Of a stretch of DNA of 64,000 bases, positions 32,400 through 40,411 are shown one piece after another. Location: the NCBI RefSeq assembly GCF_000382045.1, contig NZ_KB907471.1, positions 1-64,000 on the forward strand. Direction: 5' to 3'. The position numbers and the translations under genes were made by a program. Numbering within the stretch: position 1 is the first letter of the stretch; the number at the start of each line of letters is the position of its first letter. The notes under the pieces were generated by a model, which was given only the letters and a program-made list of their open reading frames with translations, was not told the DNA's origin and did not search any database. Source of the stretch: Variovorax atrisoli 110B (GTDB lineage: Bacteria; Pseudomonadota; Gammaproteobacteria; Burkholderiales; Burkholderiaceae_C).

Positions 32400-34070
32400 A
32401 TGCTGAGAATCTCCGAACTCAAACTCCCGCTCGACCACGCGCCAGAGGCGCTGGCCGCACTGATCGCCAGGACGCTCGGCGTCCCCGTCGAAGCGATCGT
32501 CTCCCACAACGTCTACAAGCGCAGCTTCGACGCCCGCAAGGTCGACCTGCTCACCGTCTACATCTGCGACGTGCAGCTCGCGGACGCGAAGCTCGAAGCC
32601 GCCCTGCTCGCGAAGCACGCGGGCCATCCGCACATCCAGAGCGCGCCTGACATGCGCTATGTGCCGCCGGCCAGCGCACCTGAAAGCCTGCAGACGCGGC
32701 CCGTGGTGATCGGCTTCGGCCCCTGCGGCATCTTCGCGGCGCTGATGCTCGCGAAGATGGGCTTTCGGCCCATCGTGCTCGAACGCGGCAAGACCGTGCG
32801 CCAGCGCACCCGCGACACCTGGGGCCTGTGGCGCAGGAGCGAGCTCAACCCCGAGTCGAACGTGCAGTTCGGCGAAGGCGGCGCCGGCACCTTCTCCGAC
32901 GGCAAGCTCTACAGCCAGATCAAGGACCCGCGCTTCCTCGGCCGCAAGGTGATGGAAGAGTTCGTGAAGGCCGGCGCACCGCCCGAGATCCTCTACGTCG
33001 CGCATCCGCACATCGGCACCTTCAAGCTGGTGAAGGTGGTGGAGAACATCCGCGAGCAGATCGTGGCGCTGGGCGGCGAGATCCGCTTCGAGCAGCGCGT
33101 GACCGACGTGCACATCGAGGACGGCCACCTTCGAGGGCTCACCGTGCTCGACCAGTCCACCGGCCAGAGCAGCGAGCTGCGCGCCGACCACGTGGTGATG
33201 GCGCTGGGCCACAGCTCGCGCGACACCTTCGCGATGCTGCATGCGCGCGGCGTGCACATCGAGGCCAAGCCCTTTTCCATCGGCTTCCGCGTGGAGCATC
33301 CGCAGGGCCTCATCGACCGCGCACGCTGGGGCCGGCATGCGGGCCATCCACTGCTGGGTGCGGCCGACTACAAGCTGGTGCACCACGCGAGCAACGGCCG
33401 CTCGGTCTACAGCTTCTGCATGTGCCCGGGCGGCACCGTGGTCGCGGCCACCAGCGAGCCGGGCCGCGTGGTCACCAACGGCATGAGCCAGTACTCGCGC
33501 AACGAGCGCAACGCCAATGCGGGCATCGTGGTGGGCATCGACCCGCGCGATTTCCCGGGATGGGAATCCAATTCCCCCGGCGACGCGCTCGCCGGCATCG
33601 CGCTGCAGCGCGAACTGGAAAGCAACGCCTTCGTGCTCGGCGGCGGCGACTACCGCGCCCCCGGCCAGCTGGTGGGCGACTTCATCGCCGGCAAGCCTTC
33701 CACCGCGCTCGGCAGCGTGACCCCCTCGTACAAGCCGGGCGTGACGCCCACCGACCTGCACAAGGCCCTGCCCGCCTACGCCATCGAGGCGATGCGAGAG
33801 GCGTTCCCCGCCTTCGGCCGCAAGATCAAGGGCTTCGACACCCACGACGCGGTGCTCACCGGCGTCGAGACGCGCACTTCGTCGCCCATCAAGATCACGC
33901 GCGGCGACGACTTCCAGAGCCTCAACGTGCGCGGCCTGTACCCCGCGGGCGAAGGCGCGAGCTATGCCGGCGGCATCCTGTCGGCCGGCGTGGACGGCAT
34001 CAAGGTGGCCGAGGCCGTGGCACGCAGCCTGGTGACCGAGACGGAGCGCGAACGCACCGCGAGCGTCTGA
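32400..34070 (+). CDS. FAD-dependent oxidoreductase (COG2509-type)
   Basis: A 556-residue flavoprotein. An N-terminal domain of about 95 residues (LRISELKLPLDHAPEALAALIARTLG) precedes a Rossmann FAD site, VVIGFGPCGIFAALMLAKMG, near residues 100-120. Later motifs include FGEGGAGTFSDGKL and the C-terminal GLYPAGEGASYAGGILSAGVDGIKVAEAV. Proteins of this group are widely conserved, but their substrate is unknown. It is followed with a 1-bp overlap by a queuosine precursor transporter gene, a possible link to tRNA modification or only shared transcription. Confidence 0.85.
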   Translation: MLRISELKLPLDHAPEALAALIARTLGVPVEAIVSHNVYKRSFDARKVDLLTVYICDVQLADAKLEAALLAKHAGHPHIQSAPDMRYVPPASAPESLQTRPVVIGFGPCGIFAALMLAKMGFRPIVLERGKTVRQRTRDTWGLWRRSELNPESNVQFGEGGAGTFSDGKLYSQIKDPRFLGRKVMEEFVKAGAPPEILYVAHPHIGTFKLVKVVENIREQIVALGGEIRFEQRVTDVHIEDGHLRGLTVLDQSTGQSSELRADHVVMALGHSSRDTFAMLHARGVHIEAKPFSIGFRVEHPQGLIDRARWGRHAGHPLLGAADYKLVHHASNGRSVYSFCMCPGGTVVAATSEPGRVVTNGMSQYSRNERNANAGIVVGIDPRDFPGWESNSPGDALAGIALQRELESNAFVLGGGDYRAPGQLVGDFIAGKPSTALGSVTPSYKPGVTPTDLHKALPAYAIEAMREAFPAFGRKIKGFDTHDAVLTGVETRTSSPIKITRGDDFQSLNVRGLYPAGEGASYAGGILSAGVDGIKVAEAVARSLVTETERERTASV

Positions 34071-34636
34071 TGCTGCAGCCCTCCTCCGTCCGCTTCGAGC
34101 GCCCGGCCGCGGGCCACCTGGTCGTCGCCACGCTGGCGATGGCGGCCGTGGTGCTCGCCTCCAACGTCCTCGTGCAGTTCGCCATCAACGACTGGCTGAC
34201 CTGGGGCGCCTTCACCTATCCGGTGGCCTACCTCGTGAGCGACCTGGTCAACCGGCGCTTCGGCCCCGGCATGGCGCGGCGCGTGGCGTGGGTGGGCTTC
34301 GCGGTGGCGGTGGGCGTGTCGCTGCTGCTGGCGCCGGTACGCATCGCGGCGGCCTCGGGGCTGGCCTTCATCGCCTCGCAGCTGCTCGACATCGGCGTCT
34401 TCGACCGCCTGCGCCGCGGCCTCTGGTGGCGCGCGCCGCTGGTGGCCACGGTGATCGCCGCGGTGCTCGACAGCATCGTGTTCTGGGGCATCGCCTTCGC
34501 GGGCACCGAGGGCCCGTGGCTCACCTGGGCGCTCGGCGACCTCGCGGTGAAGCTGGCCGTCGGCGTGCTGATGCTGCTGCCCTTCAGGCTGCTGATCGGC
34601 CGGCAGGCCGCGCGCGCCTCGGCCGCCATGGGCTGA
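34070..34636 (+). CDS. yhhQ: Queuosine precursor transporter (VUT/YhhQ family)
   Basis: A 188-residue inner-membrane protein with six helices. It carries the family pattern ASNVLVQFAI...WGAFTYPVAYLVSDLVNRRFG and a conserved DSIVFWGIAFAG helix. YhhQ proteins import queuosine precursors preQ0/preQ1 for tRNA modification. The length is on the short side for the family. ATG overlaps the stop of the FAD protein gene by one base (TGATG), so translation is coupled. Confidence 0.8.
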   Translation: MLQPSSVRFERPAAGHLVVATLAMAAVVLASNVLVQFAINDWLTWGAFTYPVAYLVSDLVNRRFGPGMARRVAWVGFAVAVGVSLLLAPVRIAAASGLAFIASQLLDIGVFDRLRRGLWWRAPLVATVIAAVLDSIVFWGIAFAGTEGPWLTWALGDLAVKLAVGVLMLLPFRLLIGRQAARASAAMG

Positions 34637-34761
34637 CGGACGGCCGACCACGCAAACGACAATGCACCGAGCGCCCCATCCACTGCACCGCGCCGAACGC
34701 GCGAGCGCATTCCACTGAACCACTTCCTGCTTTCTTCGCGCCTTCGCGCCGGATTTCCAGA

Positions 34762-35706
34762 ATGACCGAAGCAACCACCGCCAACCCGAACAACAAGTCG
34801 CGCCGCCCCCGTGGCGAGCGCCTGGACATGGCGCAGCAGCTGCAGGCCCTGCGGGCCGGCACGGACGGCTCGACGACGGCTTCCGAAGCCGCGGCCGGCA
34901 CGCCCTCCGCTCCCGCGCAGGCGAAGCGGCCGCAGCAACAGCATCAGCAGCGCAAGTCGAAGAGGCCGCAGCAGGCGCAGTCTCCGCAGCAGCAACCGCA
35001 GCAGAAACAACCCCAGCAGCCGGCGCGCCCGCAACGCAAGGTGCATCCGGCGCTCGAGCGCCTGTTCGAGCTGTACCCGAACCTGTTCGGCGCGCGCTTC
35101 CTGCCGCTGAAGCTGGGCGTGTACGAGGAACTGCTGGCCCGCCACCCCGACGACTTCAAGGCCGAAGACCTGAAGGTGGCGATGGGCCTGCACGCGCGCT
35201 CCACGCGCTACCTCGAGAGCGTGGCCGCCGGCCATCCCCGCCATGACCTCGACGGCAACGTCGCCGAGCCGGTGGCCCCCGAGCACGTGCACCACGCCAT
35301 CCTCGAGCTGCACCGCCGCCGCTCGCAGCGCACCGGCGAAGACCTGCGCCCGCAACTCGTCGCACGCCTGGCCCGCGCCGTCGAAGCCTCGGGCCTCGAC
35401 CGCGAGGCCTACGCCGTGCTGGTGCGCTCGCGCGACGCGAACAACAACGCCGTGCTCGACGAAGCCCTGGCCCTGCTCGCGGAACAGGCCGCCAAGCGCG
35501 AGGCCCTGCTGCGCGCCTTCGAGGCCAGCGGGCGCAGCGAGAAGGAATTTGCGGACATGTACGGCATGACGCAGGGCGAGGTCGCACGCACGCTGCAACG
35601 TGCGCGGACCGACCGGACGGCAGCTGCCGCCGCCGTGCAGGAAGCTCCAGCAACGCCCGAAGCGACGGAAACCCCGGCCGCTCCCGAAGCTCCGGCTGCC
35701 GACTGA
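34762..35706 (+). CDS. ProQ/FinO-family RNA chaperone
   Basis: A 314-residue protein. The first ~95 residues are disordered and rich in Gln, Pro, Lys and Arg. Residues about 95-205 form the ProQ/FinO domain (HPALERLFELYPNLFGARFLPLKLGVYEELLARHP, then LHARSTRYLESVAAGHPRHDLDG). A helical tail (about 210-290) ends in an Ala/Pro/Glu-rich stretch. FinO-domain proteins bind sRNA and mRNA hairpins with 3' tails. The basic disordered arm probably adds RNA affinity. It stands alone and ends at a bidirectional terminator. Confidence 0.88.
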   Translation: MTEATTANPNNKSRRPRGERLDMAQQLQALRAGTDGSTTASEAAAGTPSAPAQAKRPQQQHQQRKSKRPQQAQSPQQQPQQKQPQQPARPQRKVHPALERLFELYPNLFGARFLPLKLGVYEELLARHPDDFKAEDLKVAMGLHARSTRYLESVAAGHPRHDLDGNVAEPVAPEHVHHAILELHRRRSQRTGEDLRPQLVARLARAVEASGLDREAYAVLVRSRDANNNAVLDEALALLAEQAAKREALLRAFEASGRSEKEFADMYGMTQGEVARTLQRARTDRTAAAAAVQEAPATPEATETPAAPEAPAAD

Positions 35707-35762
35707 CCCGGAAAGCCCCGCGTCGCAATTACGAGCCCACGAGCCTGCGAGCGCCCAAATGT

Positions 35763-35794
35763 AAAAGCCGCCACGGTGACGTGGCGGCTTTTTT
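35763..35794. terminator. Bidirectional rho-independent terminator between proQ-type gene and htpX
   Basis: AAAAGCCGCCAC (35763-35774) pairs perfectly with GTGGCGGCTTTT (35781-35792) around a 6-base loop, with T-runs on both strands. It separates the convergent ProQ-like gene and htpX. Confidence 0.88.
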
Positions 35795-35833
35795 CCTTAT
35801 CGAGTCACGGGCCGGATGGCCGGCCCGTTCCGC

Positions 35834-36709
35834 TCAGCGCTGCGCGTTCTGCAGCGCGGCGATGCGCTCTTCGATCGGCGGGTGCGTGGCGAACAGCTTG
35901 CCGATGCTGCCGGTGATGCCCATGGCTTCCACCGCCTTCGGCAGTTCGCCGGCGGGCAGGCCGCCCAGGCGGGCCAGCGCGTTGATCATCGGCTGCTTCT
36001 GGCCCATCAGCGCGGCGGCGCCGGCGTCGGCGCGGAACTCGCGCTGGCGCGAGAACCAGGCCACCACCATCGCGGCGGCGAAGCCGAGCACGATATCGAG
36101 CACGATGGTGCTCACGTAGTAGCCGATGCCGGGGCCCGAGCTGCGGTCGTCGCCGCGGCGCAGGAAGCTGTCGACCGCATAGCCGATCACGCGCGACAGG
36201 AACACGACGAAGGTGTTCATCACGCCCTGGATCAGCGTCATGGTGACCATGTCGCCGTTGGCGATGTGCGCCACCTCGTGGCCGATGACGGCCTCGACCT
36301 CTTCGCGCGTCATGTTCTGCAGCAGTCCGGTGGACACCGCCACCAGCGACGAGTTCTTGAACGCGCCCGTCGCGAAGGCGTTGGGCTCGCCTTCGAAGAT
36401 GCCGACCTCGGGCATGCCGATGCCGGCCTTGTCGGCGAACTTGCGCACCGTGCCGACGATCCAGGCCTCGTCGGGCGTCTGGGGGTTGTCGATCATGTGC
36501 AGGCCGGTGGTCCACTTGGCCATCGGCTTGCTGATGAGCAGCGAGATGATCGCGCCGCCGAAGCCCATCACCAGGGCGAAGCCGAGCAGCGCGGTCAGGT
36601 TGAGCCCGTTGGCCGTGAGAAAGCGATTGACGCCGAGCAGGCTGGCGACCACGCCGAGCACCGCGACGACCATCACGTTGGTCAGGACAAACAGAAGGAT
36701 ACGTTTCAA
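35834..36709 (-). CDS. htpX: Zinc metalloprotease HtpX
   Basis: A 291-residue inner-membrane protease of the M48 family that removes misfolded membrane proteins. Two N-terminal helices (FVLTNVMVVAVLGVVASLLG and LLGFALVMGFGGAIISLLIS) precede the zinc motif HEVAH. Two further helices follow, then the third ligand region (SRQREFRADAGAAALMG). Length and order match HtpX. Such genes are often heat-shock regulated, but no clear sigma-32 promoter was identified in the 160 bp upstream. Confidence 0.95.
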   Translation of the reverse strand: MKRILLFVLTNVMVVAVLGVVASLLGVNRFLTANGLNLTALLGFALVMGFGGAIISLLISKPMAKWTTGLHMIDNPQTPDEAWIVGTVRKFADKAGIGMPEVGIFEGEPNAFATGAFKNSSLVAVSTGLLQNMTREEVEAVIGHEVAHIANGDMVTMTLIQGVMNTFVVFLSRVIGYAVDSFLRRGDDRSSGPGIGYYVSTIVLDIVLGFAAAMVVAWFSRQREFRADAGAAALMGQKQPMINALARLGGLPAGELPKAVEAMGITGSIGKLFATHPPIEERIAALQNAQR

Positions 36710-36869
36710 GTTGAATTCTCCGTGGGGAAATCTGCCACCCAGATGAGGGCCCCGGGGCCCTCTTCAAGCCGTTCTCGAGCAGTTCGCGGCCTGGAAGCCC
36801 TGGATGTTCGAGGTGTTCTGGGCGCTCCGGTCGGCGGCAGCCGGTGGAGCCATGATAGGAGCAAAAGTT

Positions 36870-37643
36870 CTAGGCCCCCGGTATTCCCCGACCGGTCAAG
36901 GGCCTGAAGACCTGCGGATCGTCATAGAACTGTGCTGCCTCGTTGTCGCGGCACCAGCCGGGCACGCCGAGCACCGGCAGCGGCACGAAGGGCTTGCGCC
37001 CGAGCCGCAGCGGGTCGAGCGCGGCGGCCACCTGGGCGTCGTCGAGCGCCGCCGGCCCGGTTTCGCCATTCAACGGCAGCAGCACGTGCGCGGTGATGGG
37101 CTTGCGCGGCGTGACGAGCTTCTCCAGCAGCGCATGGCCGAACAGCACCAGCCTGGCCTCGCGCCACAGCCGGCGCTCGCCGACGAAGAGCGTGTGCCAG
37201 TCGCGCGCGGCCAGCGCCCGCCACAGGGCCGGCGGCGCATCGAGCAAGGCGCCGTTCTCGTCGAACAGCGTGAGCGCGTCGCGCAGCGGCCCGCGCGTGG
37301 CGCCGACGCCGTCGCGCGCGATCTCGCCGGCCTGCAGCTCGTTGAGGCGGCGCTTCGCCTGCGGAAAGGCGAGCCACACCAGGCCGTTGAAGAAATCGTG
37401 CAGGTTGTCGCGTGTCGGGACCGTACGGGTGCGGAAGACGTGGGCCTCGTAGGCCTGGCCGGCGGGCAGCGCGTCCTGGCCTACGAAGTCGGGCGCCCAC
37501 ACCTGCCCTGATGCGTGCCTGATGTGCTGGAGCGCGGCTGCCACGCTGCCTTCGCCGTGCGCAATGGCCTGCATCGCCGCCTCGCCGCCGGCGCGATAGG
37601 GCGCGAGCCAAGGCTGCGCCCAGTCGATCGCCGACAGGGTCAA
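36870..37643 (-). CDS. DUF3025 family protein
   Basis: A 257-residue soluble protein of the DUF3025 family, recognised by HDFFNGLVWLAFPQAKRRLNELQA and by FDENGALL and WRALAARDWHTLFV. The function is unknown. The start is TTG 37643, overlapping the stop of the NYN gene (TTGA), so it depends on coupled translation. It is the last gene of pyrC-NYN-DUF3025. Family members are common in Burkholderiales and gammaproteobacteria. Confidence 0.8.
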   Translation of the reverse strand: MTLSAIDWAQPWLAPYRAGGEAAMQAIAHGEGSVAAALQHIRHASGQVWAPDFVGQDALPAGQAYEAHVFRTRTVPTRDNLHDFFNGLVWLAFPQAKRRLNELQAGEIARDGVGATRGPLRDALTLFDENGALLDAPPALWRALAARDWHTLFVGERRLWREARLVLFGHALLEKLVTPRKPITAHVLLPLNGETGPAALDDAQVAAALDPLRLGRKPFVPLPVLGVPGWCRDNEAAQFYDDPQVFRPLTGRGIPGA

Positions 37644-38467
37644 GGCGCAGGGGCGCCGGTCCAGCGGATGCGGTCCGGGTGCTGCATCAGCGCGAACTCG
37701 GCCGTGAGCTTCTCGAAGAGCTTGAGCGAGCTGCTGTTCTTGCCGAGCAGGCCCGCGGTGCGCAGAGCCTTGGCGACGTCGTTGAGCGGCACGTCCTTGC
37801 CGCTGCGCAGGGCCGGGGCGGCCTGCAGGATGAATTCGGCGGCTTCCGAAGGTTGCGGCTGCTGTGCCTGCTGCTGCGGCTCGGGCTTGGGCTCGGGCCT
37901 GCTGGCGGACTTCGCCGCCGTCTTGCGCGCCGCCGTCTTCGTCGCGGTCTTCTTCGCGGCGGGCGCGGCCTTGGCGCGCGTGGTCTTCGCGGCTGCGGTC
38001 TTCTTCGCGGGTACCGTGCGCGCGGCCGGCTTGGCGACGGCGTTGTGCGCGATGTCGGTGAAGGCGTCGTAGATGCCGACGGTTTCCTCGCCCGTCTTGC
38101 CCTGCTGGCCGATGCCGCAGACGCGGCAGCCCTTCTCGCGCAGGCGGATCACCAGCGGCGCGAAGTCGGAGTCGGAGGACACCAGCACCACCACGTCGGG
38201 CCGCTCGGCGATGGCGAGGTCGATGGCATCGACCGACAGCGCGATGTCGGTGCTGTTCTTGCCGGCCGACAGGTTCACCATCGGCCGCACCGAGAGGCGC
38301 TTGAAGAGCGCCTGCCGGTTCACCGCCATCTCGGCGTTGCAGTACGCGCGGCGAACGTGGATGGCGCCGTATTCGTCCATGGTGCGCTGCACGGCCTGCT
38401 CGATCACGTCCGCCGAGACGTTGTCGGCGTCGATCAGCAGCATCACGCGCAGCGATGAGACCGTCAT
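37640..38467 (-). CDS. NYN-domain ribonuclease-like protein with basic linker
   Basis: A 275-residue protein. Residues about 6-140 form a PIN-like NYN domain (LMLLIDADNVSADVI with Asp13/Asp15, TDIALSVDAID, VVLVSSDSDFAPLV), the acidic set expected of a metal-dependent RNase. Residues about 145-200 are a Lys/Ala/Pro-rich linker like a histone H1 tail (AAKTTRAKAAPAAKKTATKT). Residues about 205-270 look like an OST-HTH/LOTUS-type winged helix, commonly paired with NYN. It overlaps pyrC (ATGA) and the DUF3025 gene. RNA is the probable target. Confidence 0.8.
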   Translation of the reverse strand: MTVSSLRVMLLIDADNVSADVIEQAVQRTMDEYGAIHVRRAYCNAEMAVNRQALFKRLSVRPMVNLSAGKNSTDIALSVDAIDLAIAERPDVVVLVSSDSDFAPLVIRLREKGCRVCGIGQQGKTGEETVGIYDAFTDIAHNAVAKPAARTVPAKKTAAAKTTRAKAAPAAKKTATKTAARKTAAKSASRPEPKPEPQQQAQQPQPSEAAEFILQAAPALRSGKDVPLNDVAKALRTAGLLGKNSSSLKLFEKLTAEFALMQHPDRIRWTGAPAP

Positions 38468-39495
38468 GCCAGCTTCCAGTTGACCGTCTCGCCGCCGCGC
38501 AGCGGCTTGAGCGTGGCGTCGCCGTAGGGCACGGTCTCGGGCAGTGTCCAGCTCTCGCGCTTGAGCGTGACGGTGTCGGTGTGGCGCGGCAGGCCGTAGA
38601 AGTCGGGGCCGTGGAAGCTCGCGAAGCCCTCGAGCTTGTCGAGCGCGCCCGCGTTGTCGAAGGCCTCGGCGTACAGCTCGATGGCGGTGAGCGCGGTGTA
38701 GCAGCCGGCGCAGCCCAGCGCGTGCTCCTTCAGGTGTGCCGGGTGCGGCGCGCTGTCGGTGCCCAGGAAGAAGCGGTCGCTGCCGCTGGTGGCCGCCTCG
38801 ACCAGCGCCACGCGGTGCGTCTCGCGCTTGAGCACGGGCAGGCAGTAGTAGTGCGGGCGGATGCCGCCGGTGAAGATGGCGTTTCGGTTGTAGAGCAGGT
38901 GGTGCGCCGTGATGGTGGCGGCCGTGAAGCGGCCGGCGTCGCGCACGTAGTGGGCGCCTTCCTTCGTGGTCAGGTGCTCGAACACCACCTTCAGTTCGGG
39001 GAAGTCGCGGCGCAGCGGGATCATCACGCGGTCGACGAAAACGGCCTCGCGGTCGAACAGGTCGATGGCCGGGTCGGTCACCTCGCCGTGCACCAGCAGC
39101 AGCAGGCCGTGCTTCTGCATGGCTTCGAGCGTCTTGTAGGTCTTGCGGATGTCGGTCACGCCGGCATCGCTGTTGGTGGTGGCGCCGGCCGGGTAGAGCT
39201 TGAGCGCGCGCACGCCTGCTTCGGCAGCCAGCGCGATTTCCTCGGGCGGCAGGTTGTCGGTGAGATAGAGCGACATCACCGGCTCGAAGCCGGTGCCTTC
39301 GGGCACGGCGGCGCGGATGCGGTCGCGATAGGCCACGGCCTGTGCGGCGGTGGTCACGGGGGGGCGGAGGTTCGGCATGATCAGCGCGCGGCCGAACTGG
39401 CGGGCGCTGTGGGGAACGACGGCTTCGAGTGCGGCGCCGTCGCGCACGTGCAGGTGCCAGTCGTCGGGGCGGGTGATCGTGAGGGTGTCTGTCAT
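38464..39495 (-). CDS. pyrC: Dihydroorotase
   Basis: A 343-residue zinc enzyme of pyrimidine synthesis that closes carbamoyl aspartate to dihydroorotate. HLHVRDG near residue 14 gives the first metal histidines, VRALKLYPAGATTNSDAG contains the bridging carbamylated lysine, LLLVHGEV and HLTT give further ligands, and LGTDSAPH holds the catalytic aspartate. This is the E. coli-type (class II) PyrC. It leads an operon with the NYN and DUF3025 genes, all overlapping. Confidence 0.95.
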   Translation of the reverse strand: MTDTLTITRPDDWHLHVRDGAALEAVVPHSARQFGRALIMPNLRPPVTTAAQAVAYRDRIRAAVPEGTGFEPVMSLYLTDNLPPEEIALAAEAGVRALKLYPAGATTNSDAGVTDIRKTYKTLEAMQKHGLLLLVHGEVTDPAIDLFDREAVFVDRVMIPLRRDFPELKVVFEHLTTKEGAHYVRDAGRFTAATITAHHLLYNRNAIFTGGIRPHYYCLPVLKRETHRVALVEAATSGSDRFFLGTDSAPHPAHLKEHALGCAGCYTALTAIELYAEAFDNAGALDKLEGFASFHGPDFYGLPRHTDTVTLKRESWTLPETVPYGDATLKPLRGGETVNWKLA

Positions 39496-39538
39496 GGCCG
39501 GGGGATTGTCGCACCGGCCCCTTTCGGCCACGGGCCGG

Positions 39539-40279
39539 CTAGGTGCTGAACACCCGGCAGGTGCGCGAGCCGGCGCCCTGCAGCCACCTGAAGAAGTTGA
39601 CCGAGCTTCGCGCGCCCTTCGTGGGCGGCCACGGGTCGAGGATGCGCAGCGTGGTGCCCCGCCCGCTGGGATCGTCGTCGCCCCGGATGCCCGCGATGAC
39701 GACCATGTGGCCCGGCCGGCCGGCACTGGACGTGTCGCCTTTCCTGGCGTCCCACAGCATGTCGAGCATGAGCGGGCCCTCGTGCAGCGCCGCGCGCAGC
39801 GCCTTCAGCGACCAGGGCTGCGGCGGGCGCACTTCCAGGCCATGCGCGGCGGCGAGACGACTGCCTGCGTCCGTGTGCTCGTCATGCCCGCCATGCGTGT
39901 CGGCGAAATGATGCAAGCGGCCGTCTGGCGCGACCAGTTCGGCCGGCGTGCGCGCGAGCACCGCCTGCACGTTGGAGCGCGTCATCATCGCCACGCCCGC
40001 GGCCCAGCAGAGCGCGGCGGCGGGCGCCGGGATCAGCGCGACCGGATGCAGCACGGGCTCGGCGGCTTCGCCGTCGAAGGCGACGTTCTGCGTGCACGGG
40101 CCGGCCTCGCCGTCCTCCACCAGCCAGTGCGCGGCTTGCAGGCGCAGCACGGCCGCGCGCGTGAGCGGGCCGAAGTCGCCGTCGGTGGCGAGCGCGGGGA
40201 TGGGCTTGAGTTTGCGGTTCAGGGCTTCCTGCAGTCGGCGGACGTCGATGCCGCGCCAACCCTGTTTAAGCGTGTTCAT
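39539..40279 (-). CDS. Peptidoglycan-binding, AvrRpt2-like cysteine protease
   Basis: A 246-residue protein. Residues about 5-55 form a peptidoglycan-binding domain type 1 (GWRGIDVRRLQEALNRK ... DGDFGPLTRAAVLRLQ). Residues about 75-240 look like a papain-fold protease of the AvrRpt2/C70-like group: ALCWAAGVAMMT with Cys91, PGHMVVIAGI with His191, and ILDPWPP with Asp215 in the expected triad order. No signal peptide is seen. Relatives include effectors and toxins; a role in the cell wall or interbacterial competition is possible. It stands alone. Confidence 0.68.
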   Translation of the reverse strand: MNTLKQGWRGIDVRRLQEALNRKLKPIPALATDGDFGPLTRAAVLRLQAAHWLVEDGEAGPCTQNVAFDGEAAEPVLHPVALIPAPAAALCWAAGVAMMTRSNVQAVLARTPAELVAPDGRLHHFADTHGGHDEHTDAGSRLAAAHGLEVRPPQPWSLKALRAALHEGPLMLDMLWDARKGDTSSAGRPGHMVVIAGIRGDDDPSGRGTTLRILDPWPPTKGARSSVNFFRWLQGAGSRTCRVFST

Positions 40280-40411
40280 CCAGATACTTTTTCTCGAACG
40301 CTCGTTCGTATCGCGGACCCGGGAATCCGAGTGCCGATAGTCGAAACCAGGCCTGCGGGCGCACGGCCGCCAGACTGGCGCGCTCGGCGGCGCCGGACCA
40401 TGGCGCTTGCT

